Positions 43,774-54,800 of a stretch of 64,000 nt of DNA are shown here, in pieces. The position numbers and the translations under genes are program-made. The stretch covers positions 14,604,746 to 14,668,745 of the forward strand of contig NC_068938.1 in assembly GCF_016801865.2 (NCBI RefSeq), given 5' to 3'. Position 1 is the stretch's first letter. The number at the start of each line of letters is the position of its first letter. The notes beneath the pieces are model-generated. The model made no database searches, had not been told where the DNA came from, and saw only the letters and a program-made list of their open reading frames with translations. The stretch is from Culex pipiens pallens (taxonomy: Eukaryota > Arthropoda > Insecta > Diptera > Culicidae).

Positions 43774-45823
43774 CACTCATCGTCACAATCCACTTCCTCC
43801 TCAGGGTCAACACTCAAGAACTCAAACTGCTCTTCATCATCCAGTCCCTGCACGGCTGCCATCGCCGCCGGCCCGAGATCCCGCATCGTGTCCAGGCCGT
43901 GTTGCTTCCGCCGATGGTCCTTGAATGCCGCAAACTTATTGTAACCCTCGCCACACTCATCGCACGTGTACAGCTTGGCCTTGGTGTGAACGCGTTCGTG
44001 CAGTCGTCGCTCGCGATCCCGGGTAAACGTGGCCGGACAGTATTGGCAGCGGAAGGGTCGATTCCCCAGGTGGACCTGGTTCTCGTGCATCTTCCGATCG
44101 CTGCTCTTGAGATACCGCTTGTCGCAGTGCCGGCACTGGAAGGGCTTTTCCTTGGTGTGGGTCAGCTGATGCGAACGGTAAATGTTCCGACTGGTGAAGG
44201 ACTTTGGGCAGAGGGAACACTGGAACGCGCGGACGGTCGAGTGCACCGTGTTCATGTGGTCTTTAAGGATGCCCTTGCGGAGGAAGGCACGACCGCAGAG
44301 TTCACAAACGAACGATCGTTGGTCTTTGTGGGTTTTTCGGTGGTTTTTGAGGCCACCCGGTGTCTTGTACGCTTTGTCACACTGGCTACACTTGTACCGG
44401 GCCACTTGACCACAATTGCTGCGTTCGTGCTCAATCAGGTTCGCTCGGAACGCGTACTGAACGCCGCAGGTCTTACAAATGTGCTTACGGGTTTTGTCGT
44501 TCCGATGGCGCGAGTAGGTTCGCTCGTCCGGGAAGCCTCGGTGGCAGATGTCGCACGTTACGTTGTGTTCTGCATTGCGATCCTGCTCGTGCTGGAGCCG
44601 TACCAGAGCGTGAGCCTCGTCGGCGTGAAATTCCAGATCTTCGTACGTCTGGAAGGTCTCGAAGCAACGAAGAACGCAGCACGCATAGCCGCTGTCCGGC
44701 TTTTTCGAACTAGATTCATGATCCCTTAACATGTGACCGATCATGCTCTTTCGGGAGACCGTTTTGAACTGGCAGCTTTCAGCGCTGCAAACAAACCATT
44801 GCTTGGACTTAGCCTCCGCTCTATGCTTTGCCAGTTGGGACGATATCTTGAATCTCCGGTAGCATCCATCGCACTCGAACCCACTTCCCTCAACCCGACT
44901 CGATCGGTGCGCGTCCTCGCGATGTCTCTCCAACTCAACCTGACCGTCGTAGATTTCATCGCAACCGCAGCAGCGCATCCCCACTATCAAGACCTGTTCA
45001 AACTTGCCCGCGACGTCGAGCGTCTCAACGGCGTCCTCGTGGTCCCGCTCCGAAGTTACGACGTGCTTCAGAAATTCACGCTCACTCCGAAGATCAACCT
45101 GGCAGCGTTTGCAGTGGTACAGGACCATTTCCGCGGCGACCTCCTTGTGCTTGGTCAACGCGGCGTGACTATCAAACGGATCGCGACAAACGTCACACTG
45201 GAAGTGACTCTTGCCGGGGGTGCCCCGGCCGTGCTCCTGATCGCAATGGGCCATCAACGCATCGACGTCCTGGAATAGCTCGAAACAGTTGCAGCACTGT
45301 TCTCCCAGCAGGCGGTAGACCCTGTGCGAAGGGAAGTCCTCAACAGACTCCACGAATTTGAGATTTGGACTCGTCTCTTCAGATTCATCTTCTTCGTCTA
45401 GATATTCAACCTCCAGCTCCATTACAGACGCATCGTCTGGAACGTCTTCAACAGTTTCATCGACAGCCAAACCTCGTAAAACCTGGTCCGACCGCTTGCA
45501 CTGCTTCCGCAGTTCGTAGGCCTGATTCAACCGGTCCAAACAGTCGGCACAGATGTTCTGCGGCATGTTATCGTCGTCCGAAACCTGAAAAAAGTCATCT
45601 GCGTTAGAACCCGTAGAAGACCCAAGGGTTCAAACTTTACCATAACTTCGCAGCAGTCGATAATCATGTTGGCGATTACCTCGTCCCCTGTTCCGTTGAT
45701 CTGGAACAACGAAATCAACTCGGATTGGGGGTCTTCGGTCATGCAGACTCGGCAAATGGCGTCCTTGTCGCACTTTACGGGCCGATCGGAATGGGTACCG
45801 TCCTCCTCGCTACGGGTGGACAT
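43773..45823 (-). CDS. ZAD C2H2 zinc-finger protein 2
   Basis: Two exons, 45823-45641 (61 codons, phase 0, ATG|GTAAAG) and 45584-43773 (604 codons), are separated by a 56-bp intron; 664 residues. The ZAD has Cys pairs CRVC (24-27) and CADC (73-76), split by the intron as in ZAD gene 1. An acidic linker (EDVPDDAS, EYLDEEDESEE) follows. About 15 C2H2 or C2H2-like fingers come next. The early ones are irregular (CCNC, CDVC, CKRC, CCGC, CDGC, CCVL), and the last seven or so are canonical with THKEKPF-like linkers and end near the acidic tail EEEVDCDDE. It is probably a sequence-specific nuclear factor; the target is unknown. It is head-to-head with RPAP2 and tail-to-tail with Caper. Confidence 0.93.
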
Positions 45824-46084
45824 CGCTGGTCAAAAATTCAAACAACGCTCACTTTCGCTGAATTTCGTGTCTCGATTTAAAGATTTTGTTGAATGTATAA
45901 AAACAACAGAGGACAATTTTGTGATTGTACGTTAATGAAAATTTACTCAAAACTTTGTTTCGCACCATAAAAATGAGTAGGCCCTTCCAAACGTGCACAA
46001 CTGACGTTTCGTCACCTGTCAAGCTTAATTTACCTTGGCTACACGCATATCGCATCAACTCGCAAGAAGCTTGGCCGTAAAACA
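45824..46084. promoter_or_regulatory. Divergent promoter of ZAD gene 2 and RPAP2
   Basis: 261 bp separate the two start codons. The region contains TGACGTTTCGTCA, an imperfect palindrome (near 46001-46013). No TATA box is obvious. Confidence 0.45.
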
Positions 46085-47031
46085 ATGTTCGACAACGAAA
46101 GTATCCACGTTTTTCGCGATGAAAATGCCGTCAAAGAAAAGGAAAAGGTCAGCCGCACCAATCTGCCGCGAAAGGTGAAGAATTTCAGGTAATTACCTAG
46201 TTTGAGAGTGGCTTTGATCCCGACGTAATGGTTTCCCCTTTTGCAGTAAGGCTCAACTTCAGCTAGCCCTGCGGAAGAAGAAGGAATGCAACGCCAAGGC
46301 TCTACAGATTGTTGAGGCCCTGCTGGAACCGGTTACGGACGTGGACAGATTTCTACTAATGGTAACTATTTTTTTATTGATTCAGCAATCAAAATTTCAA
46401 TCAGCGATCCTTTTTTTAGTTGCAAGACATCAACCAGTGCCACTTTGAGGACGTGATCCAGGAACGGGCTATTTCACTGAACTGCGGATATCCGCTGTGC
46501 CCGAAGCAGCTCGATAAGTATGGGACCACACTCTCAACTCTTAATCCTAATTTAATCACTCTCACCCTCGGTAGAATCCCCTCCCAAAAGTACGCGATAT
46601 CGCTGGCCAGCAAGAAGGTGTTCGACATCACGGAGCGGAAGAACTTCTGCAGCGGCCAGTGCTACAAGGCGTCCAACTACATCAAGAACCAGATGCTCAC
46701 CAGTCCGCTGTGGTTGCGCGACCAGGAGGACATTCCCGAGTTCCGGCTGCACAGCTCTGAACCAGAAGTGAAAAAACCTGCGACCTCCAAACTGCCCCCA
46801 ACTACTGGCGGAATGGTGGTGGACCTGGCCGGCATCAACACGGACGATTTGAAGATTGTGGAGCGGACGTACCCGAAGGAGGAAGGATGCCCCATTCGGG
46901 AGGGTAGCGAGATTGTGTTCAAGCAGGATACGGCGTCGTTGACGACGTCCGATGGTAGTAAGAAGGAGAAAGAGGAAGAGCAGAACGAGTTGGAGGTTGG
47001 GCTGAGCAAGCTGAGTGTGCGGGATGATTGA
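46085..47031 (+). CDS. Rpap2: RPAP2 / Rtr1-type RNA polymerase II CTD phosphatase
   Basis: Four exons: 46085-46188, 46247-46361, 46420-46517 and 46575-47031; 257 residues. The family removes Ser5 phosphate from the RNA polymerase II C-terminal domain and helps polymerase import. The zinc-binding core is clear: CGYPLC at about 95-100, then PSQKYAIS, then VFDITERKNFCSGQCY at about 120-134. The third intron (57 bp, GTATGG...GGTAG) is a multiple of three with no stop, so the unspliced frame stays open. I spliced it because family members join the CGYPLC part directly to the PxQKYxIS part. The tail is acidic and Lys-rich. AATAAA at 47069-47074. The product is short compared with vertebrate RPAP2, closer to yeast Rtr1 in size. 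Confidence 0.88.
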
Positions 47032-47068
47032 TGTTTTATTTCTTTTAAAATATGTTTGTGATTTATTT

Positions 47069-47074
47069 AATAAA
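47069..47074 (+). terminator. RPAP2 poly(A) signal
   Basis: AATAAA, 38 bases after the stop codon. Confidence 0.6.
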
Positions 47075-47177
47075 GTTTTTCGAAAATTATTTTATTTAAG
47101 TTTCTTGATTTTATTAGCGAAATTCCTTAAAATTTTAAACCGGTGTATTCAGATTGAGAGTGTAACCAATTCGATGT

Positions 47178-47221
47178 CTAACCGAGATGTTATGACGTCA
47201 CTTGTCATAACAATCGGTTAG
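47178..47221. promoter_or_regulatory. Compact palindrome around TGACGTCA
   Basis: CTAACCGA-TGTTATGAC pairs with GTCATAACA-TCGGTTAG over 44 bp with tiny offsets, and the left arm ends within TGACGTCA, a CRE-like site. It lies in the spacer after RPAP2, with no gene nearby in 47240-47600. It could be a MITE remnant or a regulatory site. Confidence 0.4.
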
Positions 47222-47604
47222 TAGTTCTTCGATCACATCGGTCGTGTTTTGTTACAAAATTTATTGTAAAATCAAGTGATTTGTTGTTTAACTATTGTTA
47301 TTTTGATGTTTATTTCAAAGTTTTGATAGTTTGTCTAAAATTTACTGATTATTTAGTGAATTATTTTTGGTCTGCTTTGCTTAAAAATTTGCCAGCTCAT
47401 CGTCTCACATTTCTTATCATTTTTGTTTCAGGTAAGTTTATGCTCGATTTCGAAACAGAACAAACCTATTTACTTTTATTCAATTTGCATAATAAAGTGC
47501 CAACATATTTTTTGGCGGTACTGAACGTGCGAGCTTTCAGAAAAAAAACTAACACAAACTTTGTGCTTATGTAGTTTATTTGAATTTAGTTCACCAAGAG
47601 AGCC

Positions 47605-47740
47605 GGGTCCGGTGGTATAGTGGTTAGCGTGATAGCCTCTTACCCCAGCATGCCTGGGTTCAATCCCAGACGGACCCGGTGGCATTTTTCGAGATGAGAT
47701 TTGCCTGATCACGCCTTCTATCGGATGGGGAAGTAAAACG
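47605..47740 (+). mobile_element. tRNA-derived SINE, 5' part
   Basis: A tRNA-like head at 47605-47677 has a perfect 7-bp acceptor stem (GGGTCCG/CGGACCC), A-box TGGTATAGTGGTTAGC and B-box GGTTCAATCCC. The anticodon arm does not fold well (loop CCTCTTA), so this is not a functional tRNA gene. The following CTATCGGATGGGGAAGTAAA stretch is the non-tRNA body. The 3' end is uncertain. Confidence 0.7.
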
Positions 47741-47858
47741 TCGGTCCATTTTCGTAAAAGAGGTTTTGGGCATGGGGACCACTCAAAGCCCATTTTAAAA
47801 TTCCCGACTTTTTCCCGACTTTTCCAGAATGTTCAAATAATAGGCATTTCTTATCTAA

Positions 47859-48100
47859 CGAAAAAAAAAAAAAAAAAAAACGAAGTTGACTGTATAGCTG
47901 TCGGCCACCATTGCTAGTACCATCCACTAGTGTCTTCCTAAGTGTCTAAGTGTCTAAGGGTACGAGAGTATGGCACGGAGCGACGGCGCCGAATACCCAT
48001 ATTTACACAAAGAATTTTAGAGCGCCCTCTGCGGGATTCGAACCAGCGACCTCTGGATTGTGAGTCCAGTGCGCGGTCCAATTGATCCACACGGGCGGGA
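47859..48100 (-). mobile_element. Second tRNA-derived SINE with long T-rich tail
   Basis: Read on minus: a tRNA-like head with B-box GGTTCGAATCC and anticodon loop CTCACAA, then a body of about 150 bp, ending in about 22 T. The 7-bp duplication TATCTAA flanks it (47852-47858 and 48101-48107). The long homopolymer tail suggests a fairly recent insertion. Confidence 0.8.
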
Positions 48101-48107
48101 TATCTAA

Positions 48108-49640
48108 TGAATGATTTCAAAAATAACACTTTCTATAAGAAAAGTTAATACTAATCACCGAGAAAAAAAATCTAAATGAATTTTAAAAAAAATCTAGCTA
48201 TAGGCAATTTTTGTAAATACAGAAACTGACCAACAAATAAAAAATACTTCAAAAATGGAAATTCATTATTATGATTCAGAGCAGAAACACAAACAATTAG
48301 TCTTTGAAATTAAATCGAAAGATCAACAATACTTATAACTTCCATGTAATTTTTTTAAATTGGCAAACGTATACTTTTTGATACTTCGTTTCAACTGGAA
48401 ATTACAAAAAGTTAAAGATAACTGAACTTAAAATTTCGTTCCTATTTTTTTTTAATTTCTTTTAAATCAAAGAACGATTTAATCATAATTGCTGTTATTA
48501 GGATTTAGAAAAGGATTTAGAAAAATTCCAAGGAATTCATAAAAAATGTTTATGCCAAGTTCCCTTTTTAATTTTGTAATTTTTGAAATTGATTTTTTTA
48601 ATCAATGTTGATTTATCTCGTGGCCAGTATTTAACGCTTTTTTATTTATTTTTTTTCAATGAAAATTCAGTTTGATATGATTAGTGTTTTCCCACTTATT
48701 TTAAGCAAAATGTTTGAAGAAACAATTTTTTTAAACAATTTTGCAATAAACTCCAAAAAATTTGGATTATTTTTTTTTTGAAATTTAAATATTTTCTTCA
48801 TGGTTTCAAAACGTAAAAAAGTTTTTCAATTTTGGATTTTATTCGATATTTAAGTTTTCCGAAAACTGAAAATTAAGCTTTATCTATAGTAGGTAATTTT
48901 TCCATACTCTCAAAAAAGTTCAAGGGCAATATTTGGAAAAAAAATATAAATTACGTAATGAATTTATTTAATTAATTAAAAATATTTACAAAAAAAAAAC
49001 ATGGCCAAGTTGTCATAACTCTAAGCTGGCCATTATTCTCTATTTTCATATTATTTTTTCATTAACTTTACCTCTTGTTTGATAAAACATTGATTAATAG
49101 AGATCATAGGATTCATAAAAAATATTATGAAAATCTGTGTCAAAGGCATCCAATATTCATTAAGATTTTGAATGTCTTAAACAGCTTTTCCATACTCAAA
49201 TATATTGAAATAGTGGAAAGAACCTTAAATTTAAAGTAAGTTATTAAAGCAGAATTCAGTGTATTCAATTGGAAAATTAAAAAAAAAAACAAAATTATTC
49301 AAGAGTTGAAAAATAATTTTCAAACAATCATGCCTAGAATTCCCGACTTTTCCCGACTTTTTGACAAAAATTCATAAATTCCCGACTTTCTCCCGATTTT
49401 TTGCGAATTTTGGCGAATTCCCGACTTTCCGATTTCCCGACTTGAGTTGGCCACCCCTTCGGACGCCTAGAAATGAGCAGAAACTTGCAAAAGAGACCAC
49501 AAAAGACCCAGGGGTCGTTAAAGGGGATTGCTTTGCTTTTTTTCACCAAGAGATTCTTCAAATTCAAATTTTAAAAACCTCAAAAAGTTTTAAAAATCTA
49601 AAAGTTTCAATCCTCTCTATAAATCAAACTCAGGGTTGTT
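48108..49640. other. AT-rich intergenic DNA
   Basis: No gene. CCCGACTTTTCCCGACTTTT phrases at 49340-49440 repeat those at 47804-47824, so the two SINEs and this DNA may sit within one older repeat family. The rest is unremarkable AT-rich sequence. Confidence 0.5.
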
Positions 49641-51893
49641 AAAATATCAAAATATCAGCTCTCAGCAACTACAATTATCCCGCCTGAATATTCATGCCTC
49701 AAATACAACTGCTCTTCTCTCCTCATTGAAACTCTCAGCGCCGAACATAGCCGAACACGTTTTCGTGTTTACCCACTCGCGATTGACATTTTCCTTTTCT
49801 CTCTCATTCTCGCTTCCACGATCATCCTACCGCAACAGCGTTTAACCACAAAAGCCGCCACAAAACCAATTTTGCAAACGCAGTTTGACGGGACGTCATG
49901 CGTGGTCGGCTCCTACTCGCCATCTCGCGTTCTCTCATTGCAGTTTTCGGAGAGATTGAGAGACTCAGCGGTGAGAGCGCATAGTCGAGGAAAAGGGAAG
50001 GAGTGATAGAGAGAGAATGCCATCGCTGGGAATCACGAGACACAAGAAGAGATCTCACAAGCTATAGTGACAGCCGCTATACTCTCGGATATTTTTGGTG
50101 CAGAGATAATCTATCGATAGCTTTTCTATCACTCTTTTGCAACACTGATCAAACTTATTTAACTCATTTAATTTTGTAAACCCATAATTTTGAATATAAA
50201 CCAAAGAATTTTGGTATTTACGAAGTCTGTCCGCCGCCCCGTAGATTGGATGAAAGTCACATGAAACCGGTTTCGTATGATGCAAAATGTGCACTCTGTA
50301 AGAGAAGAGCCCAGTGCAATATATGCAGTTATGCACATATCAAGCCGGCCGGTTCCAGCTCAATTGAAGTAAATATTCAGCATTTTAGTATAGCGTGATC
50401 CCACGAGTCTCGCCACTCTGCACACTTCTAAAACGGGTTTGAATCACTCCCGGTTTCGAAATGCAACAATGTCTGGAAGTGCACTTCCACAACGGGGGTA
50501 ATATGTAATTTACATGCAATTGCGATGCGACCTTCCTCAACAACATGTGTTTTTTTTTTTTTGGTTGAACAGCCCAGCTGGTGATCACGACCGTCCCAGC
50601 TGACCGTGTTGAACCCGTGGACTCGGGTGCCAATCAGCGTCCATCAGTGTTCGTTAAGCATACGCACCAGTTTGGACCTGATGGACGATGGTTAAATTTA
50701 GCGACTTCGAAGCTATTAAACTCAATTGAGTCGTGCGTCGTCTTCGCTGGCTGTTCTGGCAACTTCTCGTTTTCTGGACTGACTTCTTGTGCGGTGCTGA
50801 TCTAGAAATGTCGCTCGACTGTCCACTAGTTTTTTTTTTGTTTCGTTGTTGACGGGTTTTGGCACGTATATTATGCACATTGTAGCTGTTTTCAAGGTTG
50901 ATTTGGCGAATATTCTGGGCTTGGACTGAACATTGGACAATTTACATAACTAAAAAAAACTAAACTTACTAAAATATATGTTTAATCAATACTGTCAAAC
51001 AAGACAAGAACTAAACCAATTCAAAATTTTAACTATTGATTTTGGAAACTTGTTATAATTTTCGTTAACAAAAGTGATGACAAGTTTACGAATGTTTGTC
51101 CCGTCAAATCATGTAAAATGGGTTTTTTTACAAGTATTTGACTAACTTTTAAACAAACAAATGTGTAAAAAACTGCTGTAAATTTTTATATTTTTAAGGT
51201 ATATTTTGATTATTTTATTTAGCGATTATTAAATAAACACAATAAAACCCATAATTTTAGTGAAAGGCATGAATGAAATATAAATGATGAAATTCAAATC
51301 GATTGTAAAAAGAAAAAGAACTTTCACGATTGAACATTAAAAAAATTGGGAATATACTATCTTTGATAAAGCCTAAAAAAATCGTATCGACAAAAAAAAA
51401 ATTGGGTAAAGATTACTTATTAGTTTCAAGATAAAATATTTGAATTAATTTAATATTTTAAAACATTCTATCTTTCTTTCACAGCTCAATTAACCGTCAA
51501 TCACCAGCACAAGTCAACGAGTCCACACCACACAAAGAAACCGTACTTCCGTTCCTCCCTCCATCTCCGCCAGGCCACGTCCCCACTCCATCCGAAAACA
51601 GCTTGGACAAGTTCCCTGAACCGTTGCGTTTCCCTCAGTCATTGTTTAGCACTCGACCGCACTGGATGCAACTCATCGCGGAAATTGCGCGATAAACAAG
51701 TTCACAGTTTGCACACTTCTAGGCAGAGTGGAATCGCATAGCATCAGCAAGAAATAGTTTACCGCGGTTTAAAGCAAAAAAAAAAGTGCAAATCTGCAAA
51801 TAAAATTGGGTCAATTTCAAATTTTGACAAGGAAAAGTTAAAAAGTGTTACGAATAGTTGAATACTGATTGCAATAGCAAAAAGTGCATAAAA
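49641..51893. other. Intergenic DNA and probable 5' UTR of the FAM210 gene
   Basis: The 49680-50060 part is less AT-rich and promoter-like, with CT/GA-rich tracts. A TTTCTTTCACAG acceptor-like site at about 51484 may open a 5' UTR exon that runs to the start codon at 51894. Short frames at 50390-50900 have no recognisable protein. Confidence 0.35.
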
Positions 51894-54800
51894 ATGGCGC
51901 AGCAAGTGCAGTTGGTGTTTAAAACGGCGCTCAAGGCCACGCAGGGAGGTGCTCCTACGATTGGAAGGTCTATGTCGACCGGTGCCCTCGGGACGATCGA
52001 TGGTGAGTACTGAGTAGATAGTGGAAAGGGATTGCGTGATAAACGTTGGAGAGTAGTTAATTTTGGGATAGGTTTATCGTTGAATGGCATGCAACTTAAT
52101 TGACTCATTGATTGGTGTAGTTAATAATTACCTGACCCAAATTCCCTTAATTTAATCGTAAATTGAAATTTATCTAACATCACTATTCACTATTTCTAGA
52201 TCTGTTTTGAATTCATCGTACCTTCCCGTTTCACCTTAAGGGTGCAAAACAACCAAGGAAGTTGTTGTTTTATTATTTAAAAATTGTCAAACTTACGGAC
52301 CCAATCCTGCAAAAACTATTATTTTTGTATTTTTATTTATAAATATTGTTTGCGGGATCACAGATCGAAAAAAGACAAAAAACTAAAGGATTTTTTTTAT
52401 AAATTTATTGATGTTTTGCTACTTTTTGGTAATATCTTTTAGAGTGTAACAAAAATGACTTTTTGGCGGGAATTCAGGGGTTTGTTCTGGTGGACATACT
52501 GAGCCCAAATCCCAAATATGAGCTTTACTGGATGTGTTGTGATTTAAGCGGTATACCTACGCACTTCGGAAGGAACCGGTCAAGAAAAATTCAAATGACC
52601 AGCAGCGGCAGCGAAAGCAAGCCAGAGAGGGTGAAGAAAAGCCCCAAGAAATCGTTCCCCCTCCTTTGTTCTTCTGTTCGTAAAGCCATTTCTTGACCCC
52701 TTTTCTTGGGAGGTGCGTATTGGCCTTCAATTGCTATTAATTTTAAAATTGCGTTTATTTCTGCAAGAATTGAACTTATTCTGATATTTTATTTGGAGAA
52801 AATATTCTGTGCACTCTTTTCTACATTCTGATTTAATCGATAAAGTCTATAAACCCTAAAGTTTAATCGGACAAAAAGATTTATTTTTTTACAAAATCTC
52901 TAAACTATTCAGTTGATTTTTGGTAATATTTTACAAATTATGCAATTTGAAATGCTCAAATTTGTATTCCGGTAATACCGTAAAACGGGTTGACTTTGAT
53001 AGCCGGGGTGACTTTGATAGGTTTGCAATTTTTACGAAAAATGAAGAGTACAATTAAAATACGTAAGGAATGGTTTAGAAAGATACTGACCGTGTTAGAG
53101 AAGTGTTCAAAGTACCTCAAGAAGAACTTTTCATAACATGTTGACTAGTTTTAAAAGTTAGTTAACTATAGTTAAGAAAATGTTGATGAAATTCATTATT
53201 TTAAACTTCTCAAAGTGTCATGATTTTCTCAATGAACATGATTTTTAATCGGAAAACGGAATGCATTTTCGAATTCTTTGAACAATTTTCCACAAGGAGA
53301 AGGTTAAAAAAAATTGTAAGTAATAAATAATATGTGTTTTTGAAACATAATTAAAAAAAAAACTCCAAATTTATAGGCAATTTCAGTTGAACAAATTTCA
53401 TGTAAAATGTGAAAACTTGTGATTCGTGCTTTGAATTCAGTATAAAATGCAATATAAATCGATAATTTTATAAACAAAACCAGTTTTAACAAATTTCAGG
53501 CAAAATTCCGACTTTTTAACAATTTTACCTTAAATTTATATGTATTTTGCTAAAAAGCTTATACACTTAGTTAACTAAATATAAACATTGATTTTTTTTT
53601 TTCTTAAAAACTATATCAGCTACTTTAGTGATGGTACATTTAAAAAAAAGTAAAAGTAAATCTTTCCCAGTTCCTGAGGGGAACACCCTTGAAGAGTATC
53701 GGGGCCGGCATTTACAAAGCGGATTCAGTGGCAAATTCATTCTCAACTTAATGTTAACATGTTAAGGTTATGTTAACATTCCATAGGTCGCCTCCCTAAG
53801 GTGTCGTGATAAGGTCCAGTTTGTGACGATACACTACCTTCCCTTTACTAAGCAATCGAATCCAGAAGGGAAAAGATCACCAGTTGTGTTGGTCCGAGCC
53901 GGGATTTGAACCCCGATCTACCGCTTACAAGGCGGAAGCGTTACCACTGGGCTACGTGGCTCGGTCGATGGTACATTTAGCGTACAAATAAAGTTTGAAC
54001 AACTTAAATATGATTTTAACAAGAAAAACTATGACTATCAAAGTCACCCCGGAATTAAAACTAAGAATTTTTAACGTAACTATTTTTCAAAACATTATTG
54101 AAAACACTTTTTTTCCGAAATAGTGCATGGACTTTGTGTAGTCTACCCCAGTACATGTTTTAAAAATAATAATCTTGAGAAAAACCTTACCTGCTGAAAA
54201 ATATTCTCAAAACAAATTTAAATCCTATCAAAGTCACCCCGGTTTACGGTACTTTAATATACAATCAGTTGTACAATGAAAAGTTTTTTTTTTTAATTTG
54301 TTTAGAAAATCATTTACTTTTGGGATTATTTTTTATAAGGATTGAAATATTTGAAATTGCATTTTCAATTCTCAAAAACAAATTTAATACTACATTTTTT
54401 TAGGAAATTAAATAAATTATATTTATAATAACAAAAATCATGCCATCTTGAAAGTGTTCTCTCAAAAGACCGGAGTTTAAAAATGAACCGCGGTTCTTTT
54501 TTGTAAGCCACGGTTCTTTCGCTCTTTTTAGTGAACCGGCTCTTTGAGCGGCTCGCTCTTTTTTTGCCCTCCTCTAGTCTCCGGCAAAAGAGATATGCGA
54601 CACCCGAGACGCCATTTGATTTTGCTGGGACCGATTTTACGAAAAAAAATGGGCTCAGTATGCCCACCGGAACAAACCCCTGAATGCCCACCAAAAAGTC
54701 ATTTTTGTTACATCCTAAAAACTATAATACTGTACAGTTCAGACTCGATTATCCTAAGGTTTCTAATGAGACTTCGGATAATCGAATCATGAACAAAGAA

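Larger units (their letters stand above)
52437..54720. mobile_element. Outer inverted-repeat element in FAM210 intron 1
   Basis: The left end TTTTAGAGTGTAACAAAAAT is matched inverted by the right end ATTTTTGTTACATCCTAAAA. The similarity extends for about 75 bp (phrases AGGGGTTTGTTC, CATACTGAGCCCA). The interior has no transposase frame. It contains the next element at 52976-54251. Confidence 0.65.

Noticed and set aside
43899..44729. 276-codon plus-strand frame opposite ZAD gene 2
   Set aside because: It is the antisense shadow of the zinc-finger coding exon.
46518..46574. Exonic reading of the 57-bp RPAP2 segment
   Set aside because: The family joins the flanking parts directly, and the segment has GT/AG ends and a CTAAT branch-like site.
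47605..47677. Functional tRNA gene (Arg-like)
   Set aside because: The acceptor and T stems pair, but the anticodon arm does not, and a SINE body follows.
53894..53964. tRNA-Thr (TGT) gene on the minus strand
   Set aside because: The cloverleaf stems are mostly good, but the unit is the head of a SINE with a body, tail and 13-bp target duplication.
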